Shown here: positions 43,695 through 52,943 of the stretch, piece after piece | How the letters are laid out: every line of letters begins with the position of its first letter | How positions within the stretch are numbered: position 1 is the stretch's first letter | Source: Sneathiella aquimaris | GTDB lineage: Bacteria; Pseudomonadota; Alphaproteobacteria; Sneathiellales; Sneathiellaceae | Length of the DNA stretch: 64,000 nucleotides | NCBI RefSeq assembly: GCF_026409565.1 | Contig: NZ_CP112881.1 | Coordinates: 2,921,501-2,985,500 of the forward strand | Reading direction: 5' to 3' | Translations under genes and position numbers: made by a program | The notes under the pieces: model-generated | The model's database searches: none | The model's input: the letters and a program-made list of their open reading frames with translations, nothing else | What the model was told of the DNA's origin: nothing

Positions 43695-44717
43695 TCAGGA
43701 AACCTGTGTAGTCTCACTGTAGGTATGCAATTGCGACAACATAATCTGTTTTTCCGTGTCGCTCAGCCATGAACCGCTAAACGCATTTTTTACTAACGTT
43801 GTCACGTCCTGCTTTGTTAATCCTGCGTCCCGTTGCGTCGCAATCAGATTTTCGTTCATGTAACCCGGAAAATAGGCAGGATCATCTGAATTGATCGTGA
43901 CCCGCATTCCCTTTTCAAGCATTTTTTTAACCTCAGCCGTTTTACGGCTTTGTGTCACATACCCATTTGAAATTGGGCAGACGGTCAGCACCATTTTTCG
44001 CTTGACGAGTTCCCGACACAAAGCCTCATCTTCCAAAGAATTCACACCGTGATCAATTCGATCAACGCCGATCTCGTTCAGCGTTTGCCATATATGATCA
44101 ACGGAACTCATTTGATCCACATCACAGTGCATGGTCAGTTTATATCCCTCATTCCGGGCGTTTCGGAACACCTCTTTGAATTTAATTGGTGGATTACCTG
44201 CTTCATCAGAGTCCAGCCCGACACCGACAATCCAGTCCTTATAAGGGATTGAAGCCTCCAGGGCATCCTGCGCCGACGCAGCGTCCATATCCCGCAAAAA
44301 ACACATGATCAATTGGCTCTTCACGTCCCAGCGTTCCTCAGCCTCCAATTGGGCCCGACGGATCCCTTGAATTACCGTGTCAAATGATACACCACGTACC
44401 ATATGGGCCTGAGGGTCAAAAAAGAGCTCGGCATAGATGACATTCTGTTCAACACATTTCTTAAAATAAGCCAGTGTCAGATCATAAAAATCAGTTTGCG
44501 TGAGAAGGACACTCATTCCCTCGTAATACACTTTCAGAAACGAGGGCAGATCATCAAATCCATAAGCCGCGCGCATCTCCTCAACCGTGTGGTAAGGCAG
44601 CTTGATGTTATTTCGTTCAGCGAGTTGAAACTTGAGTTCCGGTTCCAAAGTTCCCTCAATATGCACATGCAACTCTGCCTTTGGCATCTGACTGATATAC
44701 TGATCCATTTTTGACAT
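43695..44717 (-). CDS. Adenosine/adenine deaminase family protein
   Basis: 340-residue metal-dependent amidohydrolase. Zinc ligands and catalytic residues are visible: ELHVHIEGTLEPE (HxH), MHCDVD (His), the DHGVNS segment and NSDDPAYFPGYMNENL (Asp pair). HIEGTLEPE and the SDDPAYF(x)GY stretch are nearer to adenine deaminases (Aah1-like) than to classical adenosine deaminase, but the segment after CPISN (GYVTQ) is atypical, so the substrate is open. AGAAGGA precedes the ATG. Likely purine salvage. Confidence 0.86.
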   Translation of the reverse strand: MSKMDQYISQMPKAELHVHIEGTLEPELKFQLAERNNIKLPYHTVEEMRAAYGFDDLPSFLKVYYEGMSVLLTQTDFYDLTLAYFKKCVEQNVIYAELFFDPQAHMVRGVSFDTVIQGIRRAQLEAEERWDVKSQLIMCFLRDMDAASAQDALEASIPYKDWIVGVGLDSDEAGNPPIKFKEVFRNARNEGYKLTMHCDVDQMSSVDHIWQTLNEIGVDRIDHGVNSLEDEALCRELVKRKMVLTVCPISNGYVTQSRKTAEVKKMLEKGMRVTINSDDPAYFPGYMNENLIATQRDAGLTKQDVTTLVKNAFSGSWLSDTEKQIMLSQLHTYSETTQVS

Positions 44718-44870
44718 TTCAAAATCCTTCTACTGAACGACCGCACTGTAAAACACGAAAACAGTGAGAGCAATACGAAGTGCCAACCACCAAAAAACAA
44801 TTTAATGGGGTTTTATATTTAAAAAATACACCTATATGTTTTTTAATGACTAAAAACAGGAGCAAGATTG

Positions 44871-45581
44871 ATGGAGCCCCTTCACCCATCTGACATATTC
44901 CCATCGAAAACCCAATCTTTGGAAAATCAGATGAACCAAATTCGAGAAGACCTCGAAAATGGACGGCCTGCCGGCACTGTTCTTGTCTATTTGATCACCC
45001 TTGCTAAAGCCTTTAATGCAGAAAACGCCGATCAGGAGAGGAAGGAAGCGGGCAACAAGAGCGAAGCCTTGCCACCACTAGACTCGTTTCTGATTGGACC
45101 GCGCCACGTGAACGAAATTGTAATCATGCGCGTTGAAAAAATTGTGGAAAAGATATTGTGGGGCCTTGATGGTTGGCTGGATAAACGTCTTCTGTGGATA
45201 GCCGCACAGAACGCCCCCCAAGAAACCAGTTTTCCCAATCAGGAGCAGAGACAGGACGAACCTCAATCATTGACATTCTCCTATCTACAATCGTTGCTCA
45301 ACCAAATGGAACAATTATCCCAAGACCCCTTGGAAAATGACGCCTTAAATCAGCTCATTCATCTGCAAGATCTGGTTACCGGTATTCATCAGAAAATCAT
45401 CCGATTAAGACAAAAGCTGATACTGCTTGTCTGGCGAAGCACCGCATCGCATTTCCCTATTGACCTTCACCACCAACTCGGAAACGAAACGATGACTCTC
45501 ATCATGAGTTATTTCCTGGATGATATACCCGCAAGGAACCTACCGGACAGATCGGCATTGGAACCCCCTGGTGCCCGCTAA
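44871..45581 (+). CDS. Uncharacterised protein, paralogue of the 56254-57066 gene
   Basis: 236 residues, no signal peptide, no transmembrane segment, mostly helical and rich in Gln, Leu and Glu. I recognise no family. It is colinear with the protein at 56254-57066: IREDLENGRPAGTVLVYL against IYGDLCYGRSPGETLEQL near the N-terminus, LTFSYLQSLLNQ against LNFAYLSYLAGQ in the middle, and IRLRQKLILLVW...LGNETMTLIMSYFLDD against HRIRHRLPFVLW...LNDDIMNIILGYCIDD at the C-terminus. The two are therefore full-length but diverged paralogues. ATG at 44871 follows AGGAG; a TTG lies one codon earlier. Monocistronic. Confidence 0.8.
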   Translation: MEPLHPSDIFPSKTQSLENQMNQIREDLENGRPAGTVLVYLITLAKAFNAENADQERKEAGNKSEALPPLDSFLIGPRHVNEIVIMRVEKIVEKILWGLDGWLDKRLLWIAAQNAPQETSFPNQEQRQDEPQSLTFSYLQSLLNQMEQLSQDPLENDALNQLIHLQDLVTGIHQKIIRLRQKLILLVWRSTASHFPIDLHHQLGNETMTLIMSYFLDDIPARNLPDRSALEPPGAR

Positions 45582-45724
45582 AAATATGGACAGCAGCAAG
45601 CGAAACAAATACCCAACCCGCCCTGTCAAAAGACGATCGGTTTTGGCGGACAATCTTGAACTGCAAATCCTTTTCACCTTAGGATAGGCGCCAACGCAGC
45701 AGATATGGAAAACTAGGAGGTCAC

Positions 45725-46213
45725 ATGATCAACAACAGAATATGGCTCTTGTGTGTTCCAATATTCCTTTTGATGATCTCCTCTTCCTGGGCGAAAGGAC
45801 CTGAATATCCCGGTCCCTACTCGGCAGAGGTTTATTATATCACCGATGGTGATACATTTTTCGCACGGGTCAATCTATGGCCAGGCATCTATACTGACGT
45901 CAGTATTCGCATCCGAGGTGTAGATACGCCGGAAAGTTGGCGGCCTAAATGTGATCAGGAGAAAATTGCAGGAAAAGCAGCAACGGACTTTCTGATCAAT
46001 CGTTTCAATAGTCCGTATCGAGGCGCCGTTTTAGGAAAACCAATGGCCAAGGTTACCTTAAAAAATGTTAAGCTTGGCAAGTATGCCGGCCGAGCCCTGG
46101 CAGATGTACTACATGATGGCGAGGATGTTGCAAGCCTTATCATCGAAGAAGGCCACGGCAGGCCTTATCAGGGCGGTAAACGTCAAAGCTGGTGCTTACC
46201 GGACGATGACTAA
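45725..46213 (+). CDS. Exported thermonuclease family (SNase-like) protein
   Basis: 162 residues with a signal peptide (hydrophobic core 6-21, SSWAK). The staphylococcal-nuclease fold is shown by ITDGDTFFARV, IRIRGVDTPES (catalytic Arg, Asp and Glu) and LGKYAGRALADV, where the second catalytic Arg lies. The calcium-dependent phosphodiesterase activity would act on extracellular or periplasmic nucleic acid. AGGAGGT is six bases before the ATG. Single gene, convergent with a hydrolase gene. Confidence 0.9.
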   Translation: MINNRIWLLCVPIFLLMISSSWAKGPEYPGPYSAEVYYITDGDTFFARVNLWPGIYTDVSIRIRGVDTPESWRPKCDQEKIAGKAATDFLINRFNSPYRGAVLGKPMAKVTLKNVKLGKYAGRALADVLHDGEDVASLIIEEGHGRPYQGGKRQSWCLPDDD

Positions 46214-46237
46214 TCAGGTGCTTACCGCAGATAAACC

Positions 46238-46275
46238 GTTCAATAGGACCGATGCTATCACGGGCCCTATTGAAC
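46238..46275. terminator. Candidate bidirectional terminator between nuclease and hydrolase genes
   Basis: Arms GTTCAATAGG (46238-46247) and CCTATTGAAC (46266-46275) pair perfectly; a further CCG/CGG pair lies inside. It occupies the middle of the 75-base gap between convergent genes. No clear T-run follows on either side. Confidence 0.5.
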
Positions 46276-46288
46276 CATTTCCCACAGT

Positions 46289-47596
46289 TTATTTTTTAGG
46301 TAAATACTGAAGCTTCAATCCCTTTGCAGTCCGATTGGCAAAGCCTTTCCAATAGGTATGCTCCGGTTTCAAAGTACCGTCTTTTTCGGCGGCATAGACA
46401 CCCTTTTGCGCATCTTCCACTAAGTCCAGATAGGGCTGCATTTCTTTATCTGCCCGCAAATATTTTCCGAAATACGCCGTCGCAAAATGCTGCGTAATGT
46501 TATTCATGCGAAGCGTATCCCAAACAGCGTCAGCATAATGGGCAAACGGAATGAAGTCTAAATGCTCGCTTGGTTTCCAGGCCTCTGCCGGGGCAGGGAT
46601 TGGTGCCGCTGCATTATGATTTGCGTTCTCAAACGTCAGCAAATACCGATCAATATTCACGGTATTTTCAAAAATAGCCTTTGTCCCTTTTTCGTAGCCA
46701 GAAACGTCATCAACACTGCCGGCCATAAAGAAGATGGGAACACGAACGCCTTCTAGTCCCTTGGCATCCCAAAAACCAGTATTCATTCCCCACGGAGCAA
46801 TAGAAATTATCGCCTTGAAACGATCATCCATCAAAGCCTCATGCTCCTTTGATCCCGCCATCATCCGCGTTAAAGTTCCATCAGGTGCCCCCCACTTATA
46901 TTCCGTACTTGCTTTTGTGACGCCGCCGCCTGCCGTGATCACCGATCCGTATCCGCCCATAGAATAACCGATCAAGCCTGTCGTCGACGCATCGACGATA
47001 CCCTTCAAGAAATGACCGTCCTGTTTACTGAGCCGGTCGATTTCGTTTAGTACGAAATTTTGGTCCAATGCTCGGTTAACCAGCGTGCTGCCAAAGGCGG
47101 CTTTGTAATCATAGGTACTTTCCGTATGATCGATGGATACGACGACATATCCCTTGGACGCCAGATTTTCACCTAAATGGCTCATCAAAAAGCGGTTTCC
47201 CGGATATCCGTGCGAGATAAGAACCAACGGGGCCGGTGAAGCTGGCTTTACCGGCTTTGCATCGCGAACGGCCTTACCATGGAGGGTGACCTTTGTTTTT
47301 CCGTCGCGAATATAAACATTTTCATACTGTCCCCCTTCCCGGTTCTCCGCCGAGGGATACCAGACTTCCACTGTCAAAGGACGATCATAGGTTGGATGCG
47401 GTTCGCCTACTTTTACATTCAGGATGTCGGTCTGTTCTTTGTGGACCAACTGCAATGTCCGCACCCCAATTTTCTGATCTCCCGGCGCGGCCAGCTCCGG
47501 CGCATCCGGTCGCAATCCGTCAATTCGATTATCTGCCGCCACCCCAGTATTTGCGATTAAAATTCCCAACGCCACACCCATCACGAGTTTTTTCAT
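46289..47596 (-). CDS. Exported alpha/beta hydrolase (PAF-acetylhydrolase/dienelactone hydrolase-like)
   Basis: 435 residues with a signal peptide (ANTGVAAD). The alpha/beta hydrolase core shows the oxyanion region LISHGYPGN, the nucleophile elbow GYSMGGYGS, an acidic residue near GSVDD and the late histidine in ENANHNAA. VEVWYPS near the N-terminus is typical of the platelet-activating-factor acetylhydrolase-like branch, in which short acyl esters are cleaved. ATG at 47596 (one codon after a TTG) is preceded by GGGAGAG. Divergent from the NMT1-like gene; substrate unknown. Confidence 0.85.
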   Translation of the reverse strand: MKKLVMGVALGILIANTGVAADNRIDGLRPDAPELAAPGDQKIGVRTLQLVHKEQTDILNVKVGEPHPTYDRPLTVEVWYPSAENREGGQYENVYIRDGKTKVTLHGKAVRDAKPVKPASPAPLVLISHGYPGNRFLMSHLGENLASKGYVVVSIDHTESTYDYKAAFGSTLVNRALDQNFVLNEIDRLSKQDGHFLKGIVDASTTGLIGYSMGGYGSVITAGGGVTKASTEYKWGAPDGTLTRMMAGSKEHEALMDDRFKAIISIAPWGMNTGFWDAKGLEGVRVPIFFMAGSVDDVSGYEKGTKAIFENTVNIDRYLLTFENANHNAAAPIPAPAEAWKPSEHLDFIPFAHYADAVWDTLRMNNITQHFATAYFGKYLRADKEMQPYLDLVEDAQKGVYAAEKDGTLKPEHTYWKGFANRTAKGLKLQYLPKK

Positions 47597-47828
47597 CAAA
47601 CTCTCCCATAGTTATTATTCTTATATGCCAAGCCATACGAGCTTAGTCTTTTCACCTTGATACTGGAATAGAATTTTTAGCCACCACAATGAAAAGCGAA
47701 CGAACCGAAGGAGCATTCTGTGCGAGCAGTCGCTGTAGGCAGCCGCCTTTACATAAGAAGAGGACAATATTAATCTGTGCTTCCCATACAATAAACGCAC
47801 AGGGTGCAAAAAAAGGAATTTAAAGGCT

Positions 47829-48716
47829 ATGGAACAAATCAACATTCAGTTCACGTTATTCTCAGCCTTTTATTCTCCCTTGATTTGCACGATCGCCGGC
47901 CCCTTTTTAAAAGAAGAAGGCCTGACACCCGATTGGTCTGTTGCCGCCCCCGGTGTGTCGGCCATTAGCGCTTTGGAAAATGGTACAGCCCATGTCGTAC
48001 AATCTGCACTGAGTCAGGGTTTTAGCGTTCTAGATCAGGGGAAGGTGCCAACAGCCGTTCATTTTGCCCAAATCAATGAAATGGATGGATTTTTCCTAAC
48101 GGGACGCAACGCCGATCCAGACTTTACCTGGAACAAGCTGGAGGGTGCTGACGTCATTTTGTTCGGGGGTGGACAACCTCTGGCGATGTTTAAATATGCC
48201 TGCCACAAAGCAGGGATAAACTATGAAAAAATCAATGCCCTGCATGTCGGCAATGCAGTTGAAATGGATAAAGCTTTCCGGTCAGGGAAAGGGCAATATA
48301 TTCAGCAACAAGGCCCGTTCCCACAACAGCTGGAAGCCGATGGCATTGGGCATATCGTCGGGCAGGTTGGAACATTAATTGGTCCGTGTGGTTTCTCAAG
48401 CCTTGCGGCAAAACCGGATTGGCTGGCCAGTGATATGGCGGGGGCATTTATGCGCGCCTACCGGAATGCCCGTCACTACATAAATGACGCCCCGGCGGCG
48501 GCGATTGCTAAACTGGAAAAACCGTTTTTTCCTGAAATTGAAGAACCTGTTCTTGCCAAATGCATAAAGAGTTATCAACAGCTAGGATGCTGGACACCTC
48601 ATGTAGAGATCACCCAAGACGCATTTGACGCCACTGTGGAAATATTCGCGTATAACGGCCTTGATGTTAAGAAATACAGGTTCGATCAGATTTGCGCATC
48701 AGAACCAGTTGGTTGA
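47829..48716 (+). CDS. NMT1/THI5-like substrate-binding domain protein without signal peptide
   Basis: 295 residues with the fold of ABC-transporter binding proteins for thiamine precursors, taurine or nitrate (NMT1/SsuA-like). It begins MEQINIQFTLFSAFYSPLI, with no export signal, and no permease or ATPase gene is adjacent. It is therefore probably cytoplasmic and may serve as a ligand-binding or enzymatic domain rather than a transporter component. Upstream AAAGG supports the start. The 230-base region before it separates it from the divergent hydrolase and has no gene. Confidence 0.78.
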   Translation: MEQINIQFTLFSAFYSPLICTIAGPFLKEEGLTPDWSVAAPGVSAISALENGTAHVVQSALSQGFSVLDQGKVPTAVHFAQINEMDGFFLTGRNADPDFTWNKLEGADVILFGGGQPLAMFKYACHKAGINYEKINALHVGNAVEMDKAFRSGKGQYIQQQGPFPQQLEADGIGHIVGQVGTLIGPCGFSSLAAKPDWLASDMAGAFMRAYRNARHYINDAPAAAIAKLEKPFFPEIEEPVLAKCIKSYQQLGCWTPHVEITQDAFDATVEIFAYNGLDVKKYRFDQICASEPVG

Positions 48717-48824
48717 ACAGGCCTAAGCGATATAAAACGCTGGACCATCCAGTTAATGTTTATTTGATATAAACAGCCATATAGGCTACCCTGACGCCTT
48801 TATTATTGCCAAAAAAGTTAGCTT

Positions 48825-49382
48825 GTGTACGTGAATTCGGATGAGTCAAAAAAAATAATAAACTGGCAATATGGTCTCTGCCCTCTGACCTCAGACCCAA
48901 ACCTTTTTGGACCCTTTGAAGGCTTGGTGTCTCTTTGGCAAAGCAAATGTACCCCGACATCACTTCCGCATAGAAAAGATTTTGACTTTCCGGATTTTCG
49001 GGGATGGTGGGGTAAGATTGCGATCGTAAAGTTTGAAAAAGACCCCTTTAACGTGCGTTTTGTTTTATGGGGCAGCCAACTGACCGAATGGTGGGGCGTC
49101 GACTACACCAACAAACTTCTGGGAGAAGAATCTCTTTCGCCCGCTATCTGGGAAACGGTAGAAGGGCGATATTTCAAGGATATGGTGAAAAACCCTTTCA
49201 TTGGCCTTGTTCAGGGACAACTGGATCAACATGACCGCTCGCACAGGAAAGTTGTTGGCGTTGACCTCCCACTAATTGATGGCAATGAAGTAACGCAGGT
49301 AATTCTAGCTCATTTAGAACTCGAAGAGGGAACGACATTTGATGACCTTTTCCCCAATGATCCAAGCACGCGATACTTCTGA
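48825..49382 (+). CDS. PAS_5-type PAS domain protein
   Basis: 185 residues. The centre (FDFPDFRGWWGKIAIVKFE, then VRFVLWGSQLTEWWG and TNKLLGE) fits the alphaproteobacterial PAS_5 group: a PAS-like sensing domain with no output module. The start is GTG at 48825 and there is no obvious ribosome site, so the N-terminus is uncertain. It is probably a single-gene unit. The 293 bases downstream, to 49675, contain no gene I can support. Confidence 0.72.
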   Translation: MYVNSDESKKIINWQYGLCPLTSDPNLFGPFEGLVSLWQSKCTPTSLPHRKDFDFPDFRGWWGKIAIVKFEKDPFNVRFVLWGSQLTEWWGVDYTNKLLGEESLSPAIWETVEGRYFKDMVKNPFIGLVQGQLDQHDRSHRKVVGVDLPLIDGNEVTQVILAHLELEEGTTFDDLFPNDPSTRYF

Positions 49383-49675
49383 CAGGGTTTCCCAGTCTCC
49401 TCGCCATGCACCGACGTTTATCCAGAATATCCTGAACAGTACTTTTATTTTCCGAATATTTTCATGATCCTGACGAAAGGGTTCGGGAAAGAAGTCGCGT
49501 TGCCAACATACATGCTTTGTGTGGCAGGGCCGCTTACTGCCTCTGTTAAACACCATTGATGAAGGCGATGCCTTTAATACTCTCCCACCACTTAAGAGCC
49601 CCGAACCTAAACCATTTGCGCCCCTGCTACGTATACAGTTCGAGCAGTAATGAAATTCAAATGAAACAAGGATGT

Positions 49676-50107
49676 ATGAAAGCTTTCTATCCCTATCTGA
49701 CCTTGTCAGGCGCACTTCCTTTTATTTTCTGTTCACTCCTGCTTTTTGCCGGGGTAGACACGGTTCCGTTTTTTGGAAACACTGAACATGTTCTAAAAAC
49801 CTATGCTCTCATAATTGCATCTTTTCTAACAGGCATTCACTGGGGACAGCATTTGAGTCTGACAGGAAAATGGAGCCGTTATCTTCCTGTTTTAAGCAAT
49901 ATCAATATCATAGTGCTTTGGCTCTTATACTTAATGCTGCCGTTTCAAGCTTTGCTCTTTGCTTTTGTCCTGAGCTTTTTGACGTCTCTCGCAATTGACC
50001 GAAAACTGTATCAAGAGGCACTTATTACGCCGGTTTATTTCAAAACCCGCTGCAGCGCATCCGTTCTTGTCATTCTCTCTTTAATAGCGTCAGGATTTTT
50101 CATGTGA
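49676..50107 (+). CDS. DUF3429 domain membrane protein
   Basis: 143 residues with four or five helices, starting FYPYLTLSGALPFIFC and containing FLTGIHWGQHLSL, the conserved region of the DUF3429 family (unknown function). AAGGA lies five bases before the ATG at 49676; the longer open frame starting at 49556 has no site. The stop (TGA at 50105-50107) overlaps the GTG start of the next gene, so it heads a three-gene coupled operon. In other bacteria DUF3429 genes are found near photolyase or oxidative-stress genes. Confidence 0.82.
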   Translation: MKAFYPYLTLSGALPFIFCSLLLFAGVDTVPFFGNTEHVLKTYALIIASFLTGIHWGQHLSLTGKWSRYLPVLSNINIIVLWLLYLMLPFQALLFAFVLSFLTSLAIDRKLYQEALITPVYFKTRCSASVLVILSLIASGFFM

Positions 50108-51108
50108 TCAACATCGCAATCATTGGCGCAGGTCTGTCAGGCCTGACCGCTGCAAATATGTTAAAAGACCGGTTTTCAATTACACTTTTCGATAAATCGA
50201 GAGGTGTCGGCGGACGCTTGGCGACACGGCGTTCACACCCTTATAATTTTGACCATGGAGCACAGTTCTTCTCTCCCAAAACAGATGACTTCAAAGCCTT
50301 CATCGCACCGATGATCCAAGCCGGTGTCATTGAACCCTGGGAGGCGCGGTTTGCAGAAATTGACGGAAGGAAGGTGACGCAGCAATGGCAATGGGACACA
50401 CAAAAACCTCACTATGTTGGTGTTCCCGGCATGAACGCGATTGGGAAATATTTGGCAAAGGGCCTAGAGGTCAAACTGAACACACCTGTAAAATCTATAA
50501 AGCAGATTGGCGAAAACTGGCACCTTGACGATGAACATGGCAATGCTTTGGGGGCCTTTGACTGGGTTATATCAACAATTCCCCCGAAACAGGCTGCCCA
50601 ACTAGTTCCTGCCAATGACCCTGTACAACAAATCCTGGAGGCAACTTCAATGAGCGGGTGCTTCTCAGTGATGCTCGGATTTGAAACACCCTTGCCGCTT
50701 GCGTTTGATGCCGCTTTGGTGGTCAACGAGAATATCAGCTGGATTTCGGCGAACCAAACCAAACCCGGCAGAGAAAATAGCTATAGCCTTTTGGTTCATT
50801 CAACAAACAAATGGGCAGATGCCCATCTGGATGACGACCGCGAGGACGCCTTGAAATATCTATGCGAACATGCCAGTGAGATTGTTGGTCACGACCTAAG
50901 CAAGGCAGTACACAAATCGATCCACGGCTGGCGCTTCGCCAACATTGAAAAGCAATCAGGGCCATCGCATTTTTGTGATGCGCAGAGAAAAATCGCCCTC
51001 TGTGGCGATTATTTCATTCAAGGCCGTATGGAAGCGGCGTTCACCAGCGGCAAACAGGTTGCACAAACTGTTCTTTCGGCTGCATCGCAAGGAAACACTA
51101 ATGCCTGA
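50104..51108 (+). CDS. NAD(P)/FAD-dependent oxidoreductase (renalase-like)
   Basis: 334 residues. A Rossmann GxGxxG motif (IAIIGAGLSGL) begins the protein, followed by DKSRGVGGRLATRR and DHGAQFF, the FAD-binding signature of renalase-like and amine oxidase-like flavoproteins; the C-terminal CGDYFIQGRMEAAFTSG binds the flavin. Start is GTG at 50104, four bases overlapping the DUF3429 gene; the next gene starts inside its last codons. Likely oxidises a dihydronicotinamide or amine; no targeting signal is seen. Confidence 0.9.
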   Translation: MINIAIIGAGLSGLTAANMLKDRFSITLFDKSRGVGGRLATRRSHPYNFDHGAQFFSPKTDDFKAFIAPMIQAGVIEPWEARFAEIDGRKVTQQWQWDTQKPHYVGVPGMNAIGKYLAKGLEVKLNTPVKSIKQIGENWHLDDEHGNALGAFDWVISTIPPKQAAQLVPANDPVQQILEATSMSGCFSVMLGFETPLPLAFDAALVVNENISWISANQTKPGRENSYSLLVHSTNKWADAHLDDDREDALKYLCEHASEIVGHDLSKAVHKSIHGWRFANIEKQSGPSHFCDAQRKIALCGDYFIQGRMEAAFTSGKQVAQTVLSAASQGNTNA

Positions 51109-51820
51109 AAACATCGTCATCATTGGCACTTCTGGCGCAATCGGGAGTGCTTTTACACGAAGAATGTCTGCTTTGCACCCGGCTTCAAAGATCCATGCGT
51201 TTTCTCAATCGTCAACGCCAACATCTGAGGGTAATATCACCTATCACCCGATCTGTTATGCTGACGAAGCCTCCATACAGGATGCTGCCTCACTTGCCGC
51301 AGAAACGGGCCCGTTGGACACTGTCATTGTTGCAACCGGTCTATTACATGAGGGCGATATTAGACCTGAAAAATCACTCAAAGACCTGTCGGCGAAGAAA
51401 TTCATGAAAATTTTTGAAGCAAATACCATTACTCCGTCCCTTCTTGCGAAACATTTTATACCCAAACTAAACAGAGACAACAAAGCAACCTTCGCAGCAA
51501 TCTCCGCACGCGTCGGCAGTATTTCTGATAACCGGCTAGGGGGCTGGTACGCCTACCGCGCTTCAAAAGCAGCGCTGAATATGATCCTTAAAAACGCCGC
51601 ATTAGAAACTGCCCGGCGCAATAAGAATGCGGTCATTATTGGCCTGCATCCCGGCACTGTCGATACTGACCTGTCAAAACCGTTTCAGGCAAATGTGCCA
51701 TCCGGAAAACTCTTCACGCCTGATTTCGCAGCAACAAAAATGCTAAAAGTCCTAGACTCGCTGTCACCTCAACACAGTGGTAAGATTTTCGCCTGGGACG
51801 GTCAGGAAATTTCCCCCTAG
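51101..51820 (+). CDS. Short-chain dehydrogenase/reductase (SDR) family protein
   Basis: 239 residues with the classical SDR layout: a nucleotide-binding segment near the start (IIGTSGAIGSAF, a variant of TGxxxGIG), an active-site serine region ISARVGSISDN, and the catalytic pair in YAYRASKAAL. HPGTVDTDLSKPF matches the CsgA-like branch. It overlaps the flavoprotein gene by eight bases (ATG at 51101, previous stop at 51106), with AAGGAAAC upstream, so it is translated with it. The substrate is unknown. Confidence 0.9.
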   Translation: MPENIVIIGTSGAIGSAFTRRMSALHPASKIHAFSQSSTPTSEGNITYHPICYADEASIQDAASLAAETGPLDTVIVATGLLHEGDIRPEKSLKDLSAKKFMKIFEANTITPSLLAKHFIPKLNRDNKATFAAISARVGSISDNRLGGWYAYRASKAALNMILKNAALETARRNKNAVIIGLHPGTVDTDLSKPFQANVPSGKLFTPDFAATKMLKVLDSLSPQHSGKIFAWDGQEISP

Positions 51821-51959
51821 ATCTACAAAAAATCAATATTGTATTGGAGGTTCATTGACGAACGTCAGAACCACGATCAACAGGGCCTGTCAGCCTCATC
51901 AAGCGTTCCGGATATTGATTTAGTTAGTGTTTGGATTTATCGTCATCACCCTAATTGAT

Positions 51960-51990
51960 CTGGACTATACGCTTCCATCTGATAGTCCAG
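51960..51990. promoter_or_regulatory. Perfect 9-bp inverted repeat before the binding-protein gene
   Basis: CTGGACTAT (51960-51968) and ATAGTCCAG (51982-51990) flank 13 bases and end 29 bases before the ATG at 52020. It can be a 5' UTR stem-loop or an operator. The rest of the 199-base gap shows no gene. Confidence 0.5.
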
Positions 51991-52019
51991 TGCCAAAGGA
52001 ATAAGGAGCATTACGATAA

Positions 52020-52823
52020 ATGCTTTCAATCAGCCTGAGACCGCAGCCGATAACAATCCTTCAGTTCTTATTGATCTTTTTGATTGGCCTTGCGCTATCG
52101 GCGGCCACTCAAGCAAAACCTCTTAATAAGTTTCAACTGATAACCGAACATTGGGCTCCTTATCAGTATGAAGAGAAACAGGAGCTAAAAGGGTATGCGG
52201 TTGATGTTGTAGTAGAAATATTGAAACGGGCAGGTTCCTCCCAAACAAAAGAAGAAATACAGTTACTTCCGTGGGCCAGGGCCTACCGCCAACTGGAAAC
52301 CACTAAAAACACTCTTTTATTTTCTGTGACAAGAACACCCGAACGTGAAAATAAGTTTAAATGGGTTGGCCCTATTTTTTATAATACGACCTATTTGATC
52401 GCACTTAAAGACAGCCACATAAAAATAGAAGACGGACATTCTTTAAATAAATATAAATTTGGAACAATTCGAAACGATGTGAGCGAGCTGTATCTTAAAC
52501 GGTATAATGTCGCCCCCCGAAACTTCTCCCATCATAACGATACAAGATCAAATCTGGAGATGCTCATGCGCCGCAGGATTGACATGATCGTGGTGGGGTG
52601 GGAAGCGTTCAAAAATGATGCCCAGTCCCTCGGCCTAGAGCCCGATAATTTCGAAAAGGTCTTTGAATTGGACAATTCCGAAGTCTCAATTGCATTTCAT
52701 CCAGAGACCCCTAACTGGATAATCGCTCGCCTTCAACGCACGTTGGATGAAATCAAATCAGAAGGTATATTAGAAAAATTCAAACAAAAATATGGCATAC
52801 AAGAACCGATAATGCCTCATTAA
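52020..52823 (+). CDS. Periplasmic substrate-binding protein (SBP_bac_3-like)
   Basis: 267 residues with an N-terminal signal peptide (long hydrophobic core, ATQAKP) and a polar amino-acid-type type II binding fold: QLITEHWAPYQYEEKQELKGYAVDVVVEIL, LPWARAYRQLE, and the C-terminal GILEKFKQKYG. No permease or ATPase genes are adjacent, and the domain resembles the solitary binding proteins of unknown role common in marine Proteobacteria. AAGGAG lies 12 bases upstream. Confidence 0.85.
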   Translation: MLSISLRPQPITILQFLLIFLIGLALSAATQAKPLNKFQLITEHWAPYQYEEKQELKGYAVDVVVEILKRAGSSQTKEEIQLLPWARAYRQLETTKNTLLFSVTRTPERENKFKWVGPIFYNTTYLIALKDSHIKIEDGHSLNKYKFGTIRNDVSELYLKRYNVAPRNFSHHNDTRSNLEMLMRRRIDMIVVGWEAFKNDAQSLGLEPDNFEKVFELDNSEVSIAFHPETPNWIIARLQRTLDEIKSEGILEKFKQKYGIQEPIMPH

Positions 52824-52943
52824 AAAACGCAGGAGCAGTTTGCCTGTTTTGTTTGACTAACGTTGATAAATAAAACGATAAGTTGGCTAAAATGAATGGC
52901 AGCCAACGAATAAAAAAACGCCGCCAAAATCAAATATAACAAA

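Noticed and set aside
45596-45655. Imperfect CCGCC...GGCGG stem after the first uncharacterised paralogue
   Set aside because: Needs a 5-base bulge and has no T-run; weak support for a terminator.
49603-49635. ECF-like promoter (GAACCT ... CGTATA) before the DUF3429 operon
   Set aside because: The spacing between the elements is 21 bases, too long for known ECF promoters, so the match is probably chance.
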